DNA of 64,000 nucleotides, from NCBI GenBank assembly GCA_017479885.1, contig JAFVBR010000010.1, positions 1 through 64,000 on the forward strand. The letters run 5' to 3'. Made by a program: the position numbers and the translations under genes. The DNA comes from Paludibacteraceae bacterium. Lineage in GTDB: Bacteria; Bacteroidota; Bacteroidia; Bacteroidales; Paludibacteraceae. A model generated the notes under the pieces. That model ran no database searches and was not told the origin of the DNA. It saw nothing but the letters and a program-made list of their open reading frames with translations. Of the stretch, positions 45,428 through 55,129 are shown piece after piece; the stretch's first letter is position 1, and every line of letters starts with the position of its first letter.

Positions 45428-46741
45428 ATGGCAAATATTTTAGCGATAGTGGGTCGTCCCAATGTAGGGAAATCGACCCTTTTCAACCGCCTGACCAAGA
45501 CAAGGCGTGCAATAGTAAACGAGGCAGCAGGTACTACCCGTGACCGTCAGTACGGCAAATCGGAGTGGAACGGGCGTGAGTTCTCAGTGATAGACACAGG
45601 CGGCTGGGTAGTGAACTCAGACGACATATTCGAAGGCGAGATAAACCGTCAGGTGAACCTTGCAATCACAGAAGCAGACGTAGTGCTGCTGGTAGTGGAT
45701 GTGAACGAGGGAGTGACACAGTTTGACATGGAGGTAGCACATCTGCTTCGTCAAGCCAAGAAACCCTGCGTGCTTGCAGTCAACAAAGTGGACACCTTCG
45801 AGCACCAGTATGCGGCAGCAGAGTTCTACAAGTTGGGACTTGGCGAACCATTCATCCTCTCTGCAGTGAACGGCTTAGGCACAGGCGAACTGCTTGACGA
45901 GATACTGTCACGCTTCAAACCCGATGATGCTCCAGAAGACATAGACGAACTGCCGCGCTTTGCTATAGTAGGGCGTCCGAATGCAGGCAAATCGAGTCTG
46001 CTGAATGCACTGATAGGTGAAGAACGCACGATAGTGACGGACATAGCAGGCACCACACGTGACAGCATCTACACTCGCTACAACAAGTTCGGGAAAGAGT
46101 TCTATCTTGTTGACACAGCGGGAATAAGGAAGAAGGCGAAGGTGAACGAAGACCTTGAGTACTACTCGGTGGTACGCAGCATTCGCGCGATAGAGAACTC
46201 GGATGTATGCATACTGATGATAGATGCCACCCGCGGTCTTGAGAGTCAGGACCTGAATATATTCTCACTGATACAGAAGAACAAGAAAGGACTGGTGGTA
46301 GTGGTGAACAAGTGGGACCTGATAGAGAACAAGACCAATCAGGACATCAAACAATTCGAGCAGTCGATAAGGGAAAGGATTGCTCCGTTCACCGATTTTC
46401 CGATAATATTCTCCTCAGCAGTGACCAAACAGCGCATATTCAAAGTGATGGAGACGGCGTTGCAGGTTTATGAAAACAAGCAGAGGAAAGTGCCTACAGC
46501 TCAACTGAACGAACGTTTTCTGCCTTTGATAGAGAACTATCCTCCACCAGCAACAAAAGGCAAGTACATAAAGATAAAGTACTGCACACAGCTGCCTAAT
46601 ACACAGGTACCTACATTTGTATTCTTCGCCAACTTGCCACAATATGTAAAGGAACCATACAGACGTTTCCTGGAGAACAAACTACGCTCGTGGTGGGACT
46701 TCAATGGTACACCTGTTCAGATATTCATCCGTGCCAAATAA
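45428..46741 (+). CDS. der: Ribosome-biogenesis GTPase Der (EngA)
   Basis: 437 aa. Two tandem GTPase domains are present: GRPNVGKST at 8-16 and GRPNAGKSS near 180, each with DTGG/DTAG and NKxD (NKVD, NKWD) motifs. A KH-like domain ends the protein. It acts in 50S subunit assembly. It lies 48 nt after the SlyD-like gene and is followed by a terminator. Confidence 0.97.
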   Translation: MANILAIVGRPNVGKSTLFNRLTKTRRAIVNEAAGTTRDRQYGKSEWNGREFSVIDTGGWVVNSDDIFEGEINRQVNLAITEADVVLLVVDVNEGVTQFDMEVAHLLRQAKKPCVLAVNKVDTFEHQYAAAEFYKLGLGEPFILSAVNGLGTGELLDEILSRFKPDDAPEDIDELPRFAIVGRPNAGKSSLLNALIGEERTIVTDIAGTTRDSIYTRYNKFGKEFYLVDTAGIRKKAKVNEDLEYYSVVRSIRAIENSDVCILMIDATRGLESQDLNIFSLIQKNKKGLVVVVNKWDLIENKTNQDIKQFEQSIRERIAPFTDFPIIFSSAVTKQRIFKVMETALQVYENKQRKVPTAQLNERFLPLIENYPPPATKGKYIKIKYCTQLPNTQVPTFVFFANLPQYVKEPYRRFLENKLRSWWDFNGTPVQIFIRAK

Positions 46742-46797
46742 AGTGCAAGTATTATAAATAAGGTGCAAGTATTATTACTGTGTATTATTAGAAAGAA

Positions 46798-46824
46798 AGA
46801 GAGGCAAAGGTTGCCTCTCTTTTC
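46798..46824. terminator. Terminator between der and the GYF_2 gene
   Basis: The stem GAGGCAA-AGG-TTGCCTC is followed by a T-rich stretch and preceded by an A-rich one, so it can serve both convergent transcripts. Confidence 0.85.
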
Positions 46825-46846
46825 GTTAGTATGTGCGCCAGGCTTC

Positions 46847-47722
46847 TTAATTGAAGAATGGCTCGAAATCTGATGCAGGCAACCAATCGGTTTTGCCGAC
46901 CAGCATAACTTTAGTGTTCTTGTTCATGCGTCCTTCGGCAATGAATCCCTTCATCTGTTCAAGTGTGTAAGGTCCGTGTTCCTGCCCTTTGACAAGCACT
47001 TTCAGTTGGTCATCGGCAGTGACTTTAATCTTGGCTGGAGTTTGGGGTTGAGGCTTTGGCATTGCCGTCCAATCAAGTTGTTCGAAAGCAGCAGCAGTAG
47101 TCCACTCAGCAGCCTCTGCAGTACGCATCTTTGTGCGTTTGTTCATTCTGCCTTCAGCAATGAAACCTTGCATCTGCTCAAGTGTGTAAGGTCCGTATTC
47201 TTTGTTCTTTACAAAGACATAATACTGAGTGCCGGCAACTTCGGCAGGCGTCCCTTCTGTGAGATTGTCAGCAACAGGTTGCTCCGACTCGGGTTCAGCA
47301 ACAGGCACTTCCTCTTTAGGTTCTTCAGCAGGTTCTGCCTTAGGTTCTGCAGCCTTGGGGTCTTTCTTCGCTTTCTTCTTTCGGAAGAAGAAATAAAGGA
47401 CAGGAAGCAAGACAAGCAACCACCAAAGACTGAATCCGCCCGACTTTGCTTTCTTAGGTGCAGGTGCGGGTTCAGCAGCAGGTTGTTCAGTTGTTACAGG
47501 AGCGGGCTCGTCAGCTGTTTGCGCTACAGCAGGAGTGGTGTTGTCGTTCCAGTCGTCAGCAGGCTGTGCAGTGGCGGGAGTGGCAGTGTTGTCATTCCAA
47601 TCGTCGGCTGTTTGGGTTACTGTGGCGGGAGTGGCGGTGTTGTCATTCCAGTCATCTTCAGCACTGACAGTGAGAGTCAGTGATACAAGCACAATGCTCA
47701 AGAAAAGGAGTTTTGCTTTCAT
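46847..47722 (-). CDS. Membrane protein with two GYF_2 (DUF4339) domains
   Basis: 291 aa. A signal peptide (1-21) is followed by three copies of a DDWNDNT-type repeat (22-70), a membrane helix (about 95-112) and a basic stretch. Two GYF_2 domains close the protein, each with Y/H-GPYTLEQM-GFIAEGRMNK-TK (about 168-220 and 235-290). GYF-like domains bind proline-rich peptides. The topology suggests cytoplasmic GYF domains and an outer repeat arm. Confidence 0.82.
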   Translation of the reverse strand: MKAKLLFLSIVLVSLTLTVSAEDDWNDNTATPATVTQTADDWNDNTATPATAQPADDWNDNTTPAVAQTADEPAPVTTEQPAAEPAPAPKKAKSGGFSLWWLLVLLPVLYFFFRKKKAKKDPKAAEPKAEPAEEPKEEVPVAEPESEQPVADNLTEGTPAEVAGTQYYVFVKNKEYGPYTLEQMQGFIAEGRMNKRTKMRTAEAAEWTTAAAFEQLDWTAMPKPQPQTPAKIKVTADDQLKVLVKGQEHGPYTLEQMKGFIAEGRMNKNTKVMLVGKTDWLPASDFEPFFN

Positions 47723-47792
47723 TTGTGTGAGGATTTTTGGTTAATTGGTTATTATAAACAGGCTGCAATAATGCATCCTAATGGGGATTTGA

Positions 47793-48893
47793 TTATAAAC
47801 TGGCTTCTTTGAGGCGTTCTGCATTCTCCGCAATCTGCAGTTGGTCGATAAGTGTCTGAATGTTGCCGTTGAGGAAATCAGGCAAATTGTAAACGGTGTA
47901 GTTGATACGATGGTCGGTAAGCCGTGCCTGAGGGAAATTATACGTGCGTATCTTCGCCGAACGATCTCCGGAAGAGACCATTGTCTTTCGACGCTTGGCA
48001 ATATCGTCGATGTATTTCTGGTGCTCCTTGTCGTAAATCTGAGTACGCAGACGCGACAGAGCACGCTCTTTGTTCTTGGGCTGGTCGCGGGTCTCAGTAC
48101 ACTCGATAAGAATCTCCTCAGTCTGATTGGTGACAGGATTACGCCACAGATATCTCAATCTTACACCCGACTCCACCTTGTTGACGTTCTGTCCTCCCGC
48201 CCCACCCGAGCGAAAAGTCTCCCAGCGAATCTCTCCCTCGTTGATCTGCACATCGAACTCATCGGCTTCAGGAAGGACAGCCACCGTGGCAGCAGAAGTG
48301 TGAATACGCCCCTGGGTCTCCGTTTGAGGCACACGCTGCACCCTGTGAACACCGGATTCGTATTTGAGAGTGCCATAAACATTCTGTCCGGCGACATTGA
48401 AGATGATTTCCTTGTATCCTCCAGCCGCACCTTCAGTGAAAGAAGAGACAGCCATTGACCACCCCTTCATCTCGATGTATTTGCTGTACATGCGGAAAAG
48501 GTCTCCGGCAAAGAGTGCCGCCTCGTCACCGCCGGTACCTGCACGGATCTCCATGATGACATTCTTAGCATCTTCAGGGTCCTGAGGAAGAAGCATGAGA
48601 CGGATGTTGTCCTCAAGCCGGGGAATGATTTGAGAAATGCGGTCTATCTCCTCCCGAGCCATATCGCGCAGTTCGGTGTCCTGCTCGTTGAAAGCTATAT
48701 CCTTCGCCTCTTCAAGATTCTTGAGTGCATTCTCGTATTCATCAGCCGCCGCCAAAACCTTCTCCAAATCGTGATACTCACGGTTGAGTCGGACATAACG
48801 CGGCTGGTCCTGAATGACAGCGGGGTCGGTAATCATGAGTGCGACCTCATGAAACTTCTGCCGTAAAGATTCTATTTGGGAGACATAATTCAT
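47793..48893 (-). CDS. prfA: Peptide chain release factor 1
   Basis: 366 aa from 48893 (MNYVSQIESLRQKF), the family start; an in-frame start at 48956 is less likely. The GGQ motif that triggers peptide release is in RSGGAGGQNVNKVESGVRL, and domain II carries RAGTGGDEAALFAGDLF. It reads stop codons UAA and UAG. A 66-bp inverted copy of part of the gene lies at 49611-49676. Confidence 0.97.
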   Translation of the reverse strand: MNYVSQIESLRQKFHEVALMITDPAVIQDQPRYVRLNREYHDLEKVLAAADEYENALKNLEEAKDIAFNEQDTELRDMAREEIDRISQIIPRLEDNIRLMLLPQDPEDAKNVIMEIRAGTGGDEAALFAGDLFRMYSKYIEMKGWSMAVSSFTEGAAGGYKEIIFNVAGQNVYGTLKYESGVHRVQRVPQTETQGRIHTSAATVAVLPEADEFDVQINEGEIRWETFRSGGAGGQNVNKVESGVRLRYLWRNPVTNQTEEILIECTETRDQPKNKERALSRLRTQIYDKEHQKYIDDIAKRRKTMVSSGDRSAKIRTYNFPQARLTDHRINYTVYNLPDFLNGNIQTLIDQLQIAENAERLKEASL

Positions 48894-48962
48894 AATGACG
48901 AGAATGATTATCAATATAAGGCTAACCGGGAAAGGAGTTGATATAAATGTCTGCAAACAGTT

Positions 48963-49595
48963 TTATTCTCTAATAATCTCCGCCTTGACCCGGTACTTGC
49001 AATCCACCTTCCCATCCTCTGCGTATTCGCGAATATTATTCATAATCTGTTGCAAGCGCCATTCGAGTACGTTTCTATAGACACGACGTGTAACAAAGAG
49101 ATTGAAGAAGAAACCGAATTTGACATTGAGGTCGAGTGTAAGTGAGGTGAGATTGTCTTTGAGCGGTTTGACATGGAAGGTACCATCCGCCATCTTGAGG
49201 AGGCTGCCTGAGTAATCGATGTCAACTCCTGCATGGCGGACATCGTTAATTGTGGTATCACGCATCCAACTTGAAATCTTTATATCTCGGAAAGTGCGCA
49301 ATGCGGGGACCTTGACGTCGATAGTGATATAACCGTACTTCTGTTCAGGATTGTAGAACGTTTCCTTATAGACAATAGCAATGGCATCACGGTCGGAGTC
49401 GTGCCCGCCCTCTTCCCCTGTGCACTTGAACGCCCATTCGCCGAGATGACGGATATCGGTCTGCATATCGTAGATGAAGTCGTCAACAGCCTTGTTGACA
49501 GTTTCAAGCGGTGCATCAATAAACACCTCACACTGCGAATGGTAGGTCATGTGAGTGAATGTAGTGAAGACTGCGAGTATAATCAGGAGGTTCAT
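48963..49595 (-). CDS. Unrecognised exported protein, SRPBCC-like layout
   Basis: 210 aa. A hydrophobic N-terminus (1-15) may be a signal or anchor. The body, with CEVFIDAPLETVNKAVDDFIYDM, then HLGEWAFKCTGEEGG and a final helix, has the beta-alpha layout of SRPBCC/START-like lipid-binding cups, but similarity is weak. It lies between ffh and prfA on the same strand. Its start is 16 nt after the inverted prfA copy. Confidence 0.5.
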   Translation of the reverse strand: MNLLIILAVFTTFTHMTYHSQCEVFIDAPLETVNKAVDDFIYDMQTDIRHLGEWAFKCTGEEGGHDSDRDAIAIVYKETFYNPEQKYGYITIDVKVPALRTFRDIKISSWMRDTTINDVRHAGVDIDYSGSLLKMADGTFHVKPLKDNLTSLTLDLNVKFGFFFNLFVTRRVYRNVLEWRLQQIMNNIREYAEDGKVDCKYRVKAEIIRE

Positions 49596-49610
49596 ATCGA
49601 GTTGTTATTT

Positions 49611-49676
49611 AGATTCGTGCAGGTACCGGCGGTGACGAGGCGGCACTCTTTGCCGGAGACCTTTTCCGCATGTACA
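49611..49676 (-). repeat. Inverted 66-bp copy of a prfA segment
   Basis: Bases 49611-49676 are the reverse complement of 48485-48550 inside prfA at 65 of 66 positions; the only difference is T at 49615. The copied codons are those for the release-factor motif RAGTGGDEAALFAGDLF. Transcribed with the ffh operon (minus strand), the copy is antisense to prfA mRNA. Confidence 0.93.
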
Positions 49677-49688
49677 AGTGTAAATGAG

Positions 49689-50984
49689 TTATCTTCTGCG
49701 TTTCTGTAGGTTGCGCATCATCTTGCTCATCTGGTCGAACTGCTTGAGGAAACGATTGAGTTCAACTATAGTAGTACCCGAACCCTTGCAGATGCGCTGT
49801 TTTCTTGAACCGTTGAGCAGAGCGGGATTGGCACGCTCAGCGGGAGTCATGGAGTTGATGATAGCCTCAATGGGTTTGAAGGCATCATCGGAGACCTCAA
49901 CACCCTTGAGTGCCTTGTCCATACCTGGAATCATAGACATGAGGTCCTTCATGTTGCCCATCTTCTTAATCTGCTCAAGTTGTGAGCGGAAATCGTTGAA
50001 GTCGAACTGATTGTGTGCAATCTTCTTAGAAATGCGTCGTGCCTCCTCTTCATCGTACTGCTCCTGCGCACGCTCAACGAGACTGACGACATCGCCCATA
50101 CCGAGGATACGGTCGGCCATACGTGAGGGATGGAAGACATCGAGAGCCTCCATTTTCTCACCAGTAGAGATGAACTTGATAGGTTTCTGCACGACAGAAC
50201 GTATGCTGAGAGCAGCACCTCCACGTGCGTCACCGTCGAGTTTGGTGAGCACCACTCCGTCGAAGTCGATACGGTCGTTGAACTCCTTTGCAGTATTGAC
50301 AGCGTCCTGACCGGTCATGGAATCGACCACAAAAAGTGTCTCCTGCGGATTGATTGCATTCTTGATTGCCTCAATCTCATCCATCATCTGCTCGTCCACT
50401 GCGAGACGTCCTGCAGTATCGACAATGACGACATCGTAGCCATAGACCTTGGCTTTGTCGATAGCCTTCTGCGCCTTCCTTACGGGATTCTGCTCGGTTT
50501 CTTCGGTGAAGACATCGACTCCTATCTGCTCTCCGAGAACACGTATCTGCTCAATAGCAGCGGGACGATAGACGTCACATGCCACAAGAAGGACTTTCTT
50601 TCCCTGCTTGGTTTTGAGACGGTTGGCAAGTTTGCCTGCGAAAGTGGTCTTACCAGAGCCTTGGAGACCAGAGAGCAGTATGACAGCGGGTTTGCCTTTG
50701 AGATTGATTTCCTGCGCCTCGCCTCCCATAAGTTCCGCCAGTTCGTCGTGAGTAATCTTGACGAGCAGTTGCCCGGGACGAATGGAGCCCATAACGTTCT
50801 GCCCCAGTGCTTTTTCCTTGACAGCATCAGTGAAGACCTTTGCAGTCTTGTAGTTGACATCTGCTTCGAGGAGTGCCTTGCGGATGTCCTTGACGGTTTC
50901 AGCGATATTGATTTCAGTGATACGTCCTTCGCCCTTGAGTATTTTGAATGAGCGTTCAAGACGTTCTGAGAGATTATCAAACAT
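49689..50984 (-). CDS. ffh: Signal recognition particle protein Ffh
   Basis: 431 aa. The N domain (1-85) is followed by the G domain with GLQGSGKTTFAGKLA, DTAGRLA and TKLDGDARGG. A methionine-rich M domain closes the protein (about 300-431), with the RNA-binding stretch GSRKQRICKGSGT. It targets membrane and exported proteins with SRP RNA. The promoter is at 51059-51090. Confidence 0.97.
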   Translation of the reverse strand: MFDNLSERLERSFKILKGEGRITEINIAETVKDIRKALLEADVNYKTAKVFTDAVKEKALGQNVMGSIRPGQLLVKITHDELAELMGGEAQEINLKGKPAVILLSGLQGSGKTTFAGKLANRLKTKQGKKVLLVACDVYRPAAIEQIRVLGEQIGVDVFTEETEQNPVRKAQKAIDKAKVYGYDVVIVDTAGRLAVDEQMMDEIEAIKNAINPQETLFVVDSMTGQDAVNTAKEFNDRIDFDGVVLTKLDGDARGGAALSIRSVVQKPIKFISTGEKMEALDVFHPSRMADRILGMGDVVSLVERAQEQYDEEEARRISKKIAHNQFDFNDFRSQLEQIKKMGNMKDLMSMIPGMDKALKGVEVSDDAFKPIEAIINSMTPAERANPALLNGSRKQRICKGSGTTIVELNRFLKQFDQMSKMMRNLQKRRR

Positions 50985-51058
50985 ATAAAAATAGTATTTG
51001 AGGTTATTATCGTTTTTGTTTGTATCAAGCTATAGTATATGCAATACATACTACGCTG

Positions 51059-51090
51059 CAAAGGTACAAAAATTTTTACAAACTCGCAAA
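51059..51090 (-). promoter_or_regulatory. Promoter of ffh
   Basis: On the minus strand TACCTTTG (51059-51066) is 20 nt from TTTG (51087-51090). Confidence 0.75.
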
Positions 51091-51145
51091 AATAATATAC
51101 AAATGAAATGCTATGCACTTTCGCAATGCAACTTTCAAAGAAATC

Positions 51146-51177
51146 TTTGCAGATATGAGAACAAAATCTTATCTTTG
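51146..51177 (+). promoter_or_regulatory. Promoter of the 51210 lipoprotein gene
   Basis: TTTG (51146-51149) is 20 nt from TATCTTTG (51170-51177), 33 nt before the start codon. Confidence 0.75.
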
Positions 51178-51209
51178 CACCATAAAACAAATTCTCTAAC
51201 ATATAAACA

Positions 51210-51605
51210 ATGAAACACAATTTTCATACCAAAGATGCCGCCCCGGTAATTACATATCTTATATTGTGCTTTGCTTTGTTATCATGCAGCAATCATGTCG
51301 AAAACGAATATACTGAGCAGACAATAGGAGATGGCAGCAAGCAAGAGAATGTAGAGCAGCCGTATATCACAATTGACGGCATAGAATACGACAACTCCGA
51401 AAACAGATGTTGGGAGGTGAACATCAAAAGCGACAGTCTGTCAGAAACAATATTTGCGTGGAACACAGAATACGGGATGGAAATCTATTGCCGGAAGATT
51501 AAAGAATCATACGATAATATCTCATATTTCTACAAGGAATCGGCAGCAGACGATTCCGAGTCATGTATCAACTCGGAATATATACAATCAGGTACTGACA
51601 AATAA
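51210..51605 (+). CDS. Small hypothetical lipoprotein
   Basis: 131 aa. The signal has the lipobox ALLSC with C26. The rest is acidic and serine-rich, with three further cysteines, and matches no family I recognise. It has its own promoter and lies 68 nt before batD, so the two may be cotranscribed. Confidence 0.65.
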   Translation: MKHNFHTKDAAPVITYLILCFALLSCSNHVENEYTEQTIGDGSKQENVEQPYITIDGIEYDNSENRCWEVNIKSDSLSETIFAWNTEYGMEIYCRKIKESYDNISYFYKESAADDSESCINSEYIQSGTDK

Positions 51606-51673
51606 TAATATATCGTTTTAACTCGGCACAGTTTTTGCTGCTTTATTGTAATCTAAAGTATTATACTATAAAC

Positions 51674-53512
51674 ATGAAACTAAAAGTTATATTTTTCATC
51701 TTGTTCCTACCCGTACTGGCAATGACCGGCATGGCAGAGGACATAAGTTTCAAGGCCAATGCCCCTGCGCAAGTAATATCGGGCAAGCCTTTCCAACTGA
51801 CCTATACTGTCAACCAGCGTTCAAGAGACCTCCGTGCACCGGAAATGGAGAACTTTGATATTCTGGCAGGTCCTTACACCTCACAATCGAGCAGTACGTC
51901 ATGGATAAACGGTCAACGTACATCATCTTATACTCAGACCTACACCTATACTCTTGTAGCAAACCATGAGGGTACATTCACCATTCCGCCTGCGACAGTA
52001 ACAGTGAGTGGTGAACAATACACCAGCAACGGATTGAAAATAAAAGTGCTTCCTCCTGATGAAAATCAATCAGCAGAGAGTGAGCAACCGGCAGCTGTAG
52101 GTCAGAGGCAGCAACAGCAGTCAACATCGGGCAGCACAAGTTCAGACAACATATTCATCCGCACGGTGGTGAGCAAGACGCGCGTACACGAACAGGAGTG
52201 CATCCTGCTGCAATACAAACTGTACTTTGCAGGAGTTGACGTGAGCCAGTTCACAAACAACACGAAGCTTCCTGAGTTCAAAGGATTCCTGAAACAAGAA
52301 CTGGAACAGGGGGAGATACAGACGCAATTAGAGCACTACAACGGCAGGAACTACAACACAGCCGTACTCTACCAGACCCTGCTCTACCCCCAGCACAGCG
52401 GTGAGATAAAGATAGACCCTGCGCAGTTTGAAGCAGTGTTGAGGGTGCAGACCCGTTCACAGGTTAGAAGCATCTTCGACGACTTCTTCGGTTCATACAC
52501 CAATGTGACCCGTGCGTTGACAGCTCCGGGGACGACAATCCACGTGGAGTCCCTCCCGAAGGGAAAGCCCGCAGGTTTCTCAGGCGGTGTAGGTCACTTC
52601 ACGATGAAGAGCCAGATATCCGGAACAGAGGTGACTCAGAACGAGGCAGTGACTCTGAAATTAGACATATCGGGTACAGGCAACCTGAAACTGCTGAAGA
52701 CTCCTTCGACAGACTTCCCTGAAGGCTTTGAAGAATATGACCCGAAGGTAAGCAACAACTTCAAGAACACCACCTCGGGCATGTCTGGTACGAAATCGAT
52801 AGAGTATCTGTTCATACCCCGTGCAGCCGGGGACTACACCATTCCCGCAATCACGTTCTCTTATTTCGACACCCAGGACAAGCAATACAAAACGCTGAGC
52901 ACCCCGGAGTACACCCTGCACGTGAAACGCGGTGCAGGTGACGAGCAGAGCACTGTAGTGAGCAACTATGTAAACAAAGAAGACATCCGTCAGTTGGGCA
53001 GCGACATCAGATATATCTACACAGACATTCCTACAGTGGATGAAGGAATGACGGGCCTCAAGTTCGGCACCATGCTGTTCTGGCTGTGCTACCTTGTTCC
53101 CGCTCTGCTTGCAATAGTGATGTTCATCATCTTCCGGCGTAAGATAAAAGAGAATGCGGACCTTCGCCGCGTACGCTACAAGAAGGCCAACAAAGTGGTA
53201 CAGAAACGCCTCAAACAAGCCAAGCGTCTGATGGATGAGGGCAAGCGGGACCTGTTCTACGAAGAGATAGAACGCGCAGCATGGAGTTACCTGAGCGACC
53301 GTCTGAGTATCCCGACGTCAGAACTCAACAAAGAGAACATCTCACAACTGCTGCAAGAAAAAGGTGTAGCGGAAGAAGTGATAAAAGAAGTGAACGACGT
53401 GCTCGCCACAGCAGGATTCGCAAGATACGCCCCATCATCATCAGAACACGCAATGGAAGGGCTGTACGAACAAACGGTAAAATGTTGTTTGACGTTGTTT
53501 GACATGGTTTGA
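51674..53512 (+). CDS. batD: BatD-family aerotolerance protein
   Basis: 612 aa from 51674 (signal peptide 1-20); an in-frame ATG at 51635 adds residues ahead of the signal. The N-terminal 400 residues are Ig-like beta domains with PAQVISGKPFQLTYTVN and a YTYTLVANHEGTFTIPP signature typical of BatD. A membrane helix (about 470-490) and a basic helical cytoplasmic tail follow. The last residues are encoded inside a GTTTGAC repeat that provides the stop codon. Bat proteins are linked to stress tolerance and MoxR. Confidence 0.88.
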   Translation: MKLKVIFFILFLPVLAMTGMAEDISFKANAPAQVISGKPFQLTYTVNQRSRDLRAPEMENFDILAGPYTSQSSSTSWINGQRTSSYTQTYTYTLVANHEGTFTIPPATVTVSGEQYTSNGLKIKVLPPDENQSAESEQPAAVGQRQQQQSTSGSTSSDNIFIRTVVSKTRVHEQECILLQYKLYFAGVDVSQFTNNTKLPEFKGFLKQELEQGEIQTQLEHYNGRNYNTAVLYQTLLYPQHSGEIKIDPAQFEAVLRVQTRSQVRSIFDDFFGSYTNVTRALTAPGTTIHVESLPKGKPAGFSGGVGHFTMKSQISGTEVTQNEAVTLKLDISGTGNLKLLKTPSTDFPEGFEEYDPKVSNNFKNTTSGMSGTKSIEYLFIPRAAGDYTIPAITFSYFDTQDKQYKTLSTPEYTLHVKRGAGDEQSTVVSNYVNKEDIRQLGSDIRYIYTDIPTVDEGMTGLKFGTMLFWLCYLVPALLAIVMFIIFRRKIKENADLRRVRYKKANKVVQKRLKQAKRLMDEGKRDLFYEEIERAAWSYLSDRLSIPTSELNKENISQLLQEKGVAEEVIKEVNDVLATAGFARYAPSSSEHAMEGLYEQTVKCCLTLFDMV

Positions 53513-53590
53513 CAGTTGTTTGACAGTTGTTTGACATGGTTTGACGTTGTTTGACGTTGTTTGACGGAATCTGAGATTCCTGTTGTTTGA
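53484..53590. repeat. GTTTGAC tandem repeat overlapping the batD 3' end
   Basis: About nine copies of GTTTGACGTT / GTTTGACATG / GTTTGACAGTT begin within the last ten codons of batD and fill the spacer to batE. They end with a hairpin GGAATC-TGA-GATTCC. Confidence 0.9.
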
Positions 53591-53615
53591 CGAATTGACA
53601 GACTATTTGAAGATT

Positions 53616-54362
53616 ATGAAACGTATATCAATATTACTTATCATTGCACTGAGCGTAGCTACAGGAGCCGCGAGTGCACAGACCACCCTTGATGAAGCGA
53701 ACCAACTGTATGCCGACGGCAACTATACAGATGCCGCCGCCGCATACGAGTATATGCTGCAGGACACCCCCTCGGCTGAACTGTACTACAACCTCGGGAA
53801 CGCCTACTTCAGGCAGAACGAACTGGCGAAAGCGATACTGAACTACGAACGCGCACTGAGGCTGAAACCCTACAACAAAGACGCGCGCTACAACCTTCGC
53901 TTCGCCCAAAGCCGCATCATCGACAACATAGAAGAGAAAGATGCGTTCTTCATCTCCCAATGGGTGACATCACTACGCAACCTCTTGAACGAAAGCACCT
54001 GGAGCCTGATATCCATCTGTCTGTTCCTGCTGACAATAGCGGGTGCATTCGCTTTCGCGTTCTCAAGAAACACCGCCCTGAGAAAGACAGGGTTCCACAC
54101 AGCCTGGATAGCACTGGTGCTGTCGGTATGCACAATGTGTTTCTCCGCCTCATTGCACCACAGAGACAAGGCAAGAGCAGAAGCGATAGTGATGCAGGGC
54201 ATAGTGAACGCCAAAGCAAGTCCAGACAAGAGCGGCACCGACCTCTTCACCCTGCACGAGGGTACGAAAGTGAAGATTCGCTCCACACTGAGCGACTGGG
54301 CAGAGATAACCGTGGGAGACAACCGGGGCTGGATAAGAGCAAACACGATAGAGAGGATATAA
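53616..54362 (+). CDS. batE: BatE-family TPR protein
   Basis: 248 aa from 53616 (signal peptide MKRISILLIIALSVATGAASA). Three tetratricopeptide repeats (about 25-125) are followed by two membrane helices (about 135-180) and a C-terminal SH3-like domain (about 190-247, ending DNRGWIRANTIERI). The layout is that of BatE. It follows batD as expected, but batA, batB, batC and moxR are not in this window. Confidence 0.87.
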   Translation: MKRISILLIIALSVATGAASAQTTLDEANQLYADGNYTDAAAAYEYMLQDTPSAELYYNLGNAYFRQNELAKAILNYERALRLKPYNKDARYNLRFAQSRIIDNIEEKDAFFISQWVTSLRNLLNESTWSLISICLFLLTIAGAFAFAFSRNTALRKTGFHTAWIALVLSVCTMCFSASLHHRDKARAEAIVMQGIVNAKASPDKSGTDLFTLHEGTKVKIRSTLSDWAEITVGDNRGWIRANTIERI

Positions 54363-54363
54363 C

Positions 54364-54548
54364 GGTGGTTTAACAGTGGTTTGACATTGTTTGACATTGT
54401 TTGACGTTGTTTGACAGTTGTTTGACGTTGTTTGACATGGTTTGACAGTTGTTTGACAGTTGTTTGACATGGTTTGACATTGTTTGACGTTGTTTGACGG
54501 AATCTGAGTTTCCTGTTGTTTGACGGTTGTTTGACATTGTTTAAGTGA
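54364..54548. repeat. Second GTTTGAC tandem repeat
   Basis: About fourteen copies of GTTTGACATT/GTTTGACGTT/GTTTGACAGTT fill the spacer after batE. The array contains the same GGAATCTGAG..TTCCTGTTGTTTGAC block as the array after batD, so the two share a source. Confidence 0.9.
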
Positions 54549-54595
54549 CTTTAAGGTAGTTAAACTTAAGATGCTTTTATAATATACGAAATAAT

Positions 54596-55129
54596 ATGCA
54601 GACGTTCATAGAATTGGCTCTCAGGAGGCGGAGCATACGCAAATATGAGGACAAGCCGGTGGAAGATGAGAAGATAAAGACCATCCTCCAGGCAGGTCTC
54701 GCCTCCCCGTCATCCAAACACCTGAACCCGTGGGAGTTCGTAGTGGTGACAGACAAAGAGATACTTAAGAAGATGTCGAGTTGCCGTACATACGGCAGCA
54801 GTATGCTCGCCCACTCTCCCTTAGGCATAGCAGTGTGCTTGGATGCATCATTGACCGACACTTGGCAATGCGACGGAGCAATAGCCGCCCTGAACATGCT
54901 TCTATGCGCCGAAGATCTCGGTCTGGGCGGCTGCTGGGTACAAGTGAACGGCAGGAGTCTGTCGGATGACGAGACGACAACCGCCGACGAGTACATACGC
55001 AGTCTGGTAGGAATACCCGACAATCTGACGGTACTGTGCATAGTGAGCATAGGATACAAAGCCGAAGAAAAGAAACCTATAAATACAGAAAAACTACAAT
55101 ACGAAAAGATACATTATGGAAAATACTGA
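54596..55129 (+). CDS. Nitroreductase-family flavoprotein
   Basis: 177 aa. The N-terminus FIELALRRRSIRKYEDKPVE and PSSKHLNPWEFVVV match the FMN-binding nitroreductase fold, with LGLGGCWVQ near the second flavin contact. Substrates could be quinones, nitro compounds or a protein-derived flavin. It overlaps the pdxA start by 14 bp, so translation is coupled. Confidence 0.9.
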   Translation: MQTFIELALRRRSIRKYEDKPVEDEKIKTILQAGLASPSSKHLNPWEFVVVTDKEILKKMSSCRTYGSSMLAHSPLGIAVCLDASLTDTWQCDGAIAALNMLLCAEDLGLGGCWVQVNGRSLSDDETTTADEYIRSLVGIPDNLTVLCIVSIGYKAEEKKPINTEKLQYEKIHYGKY

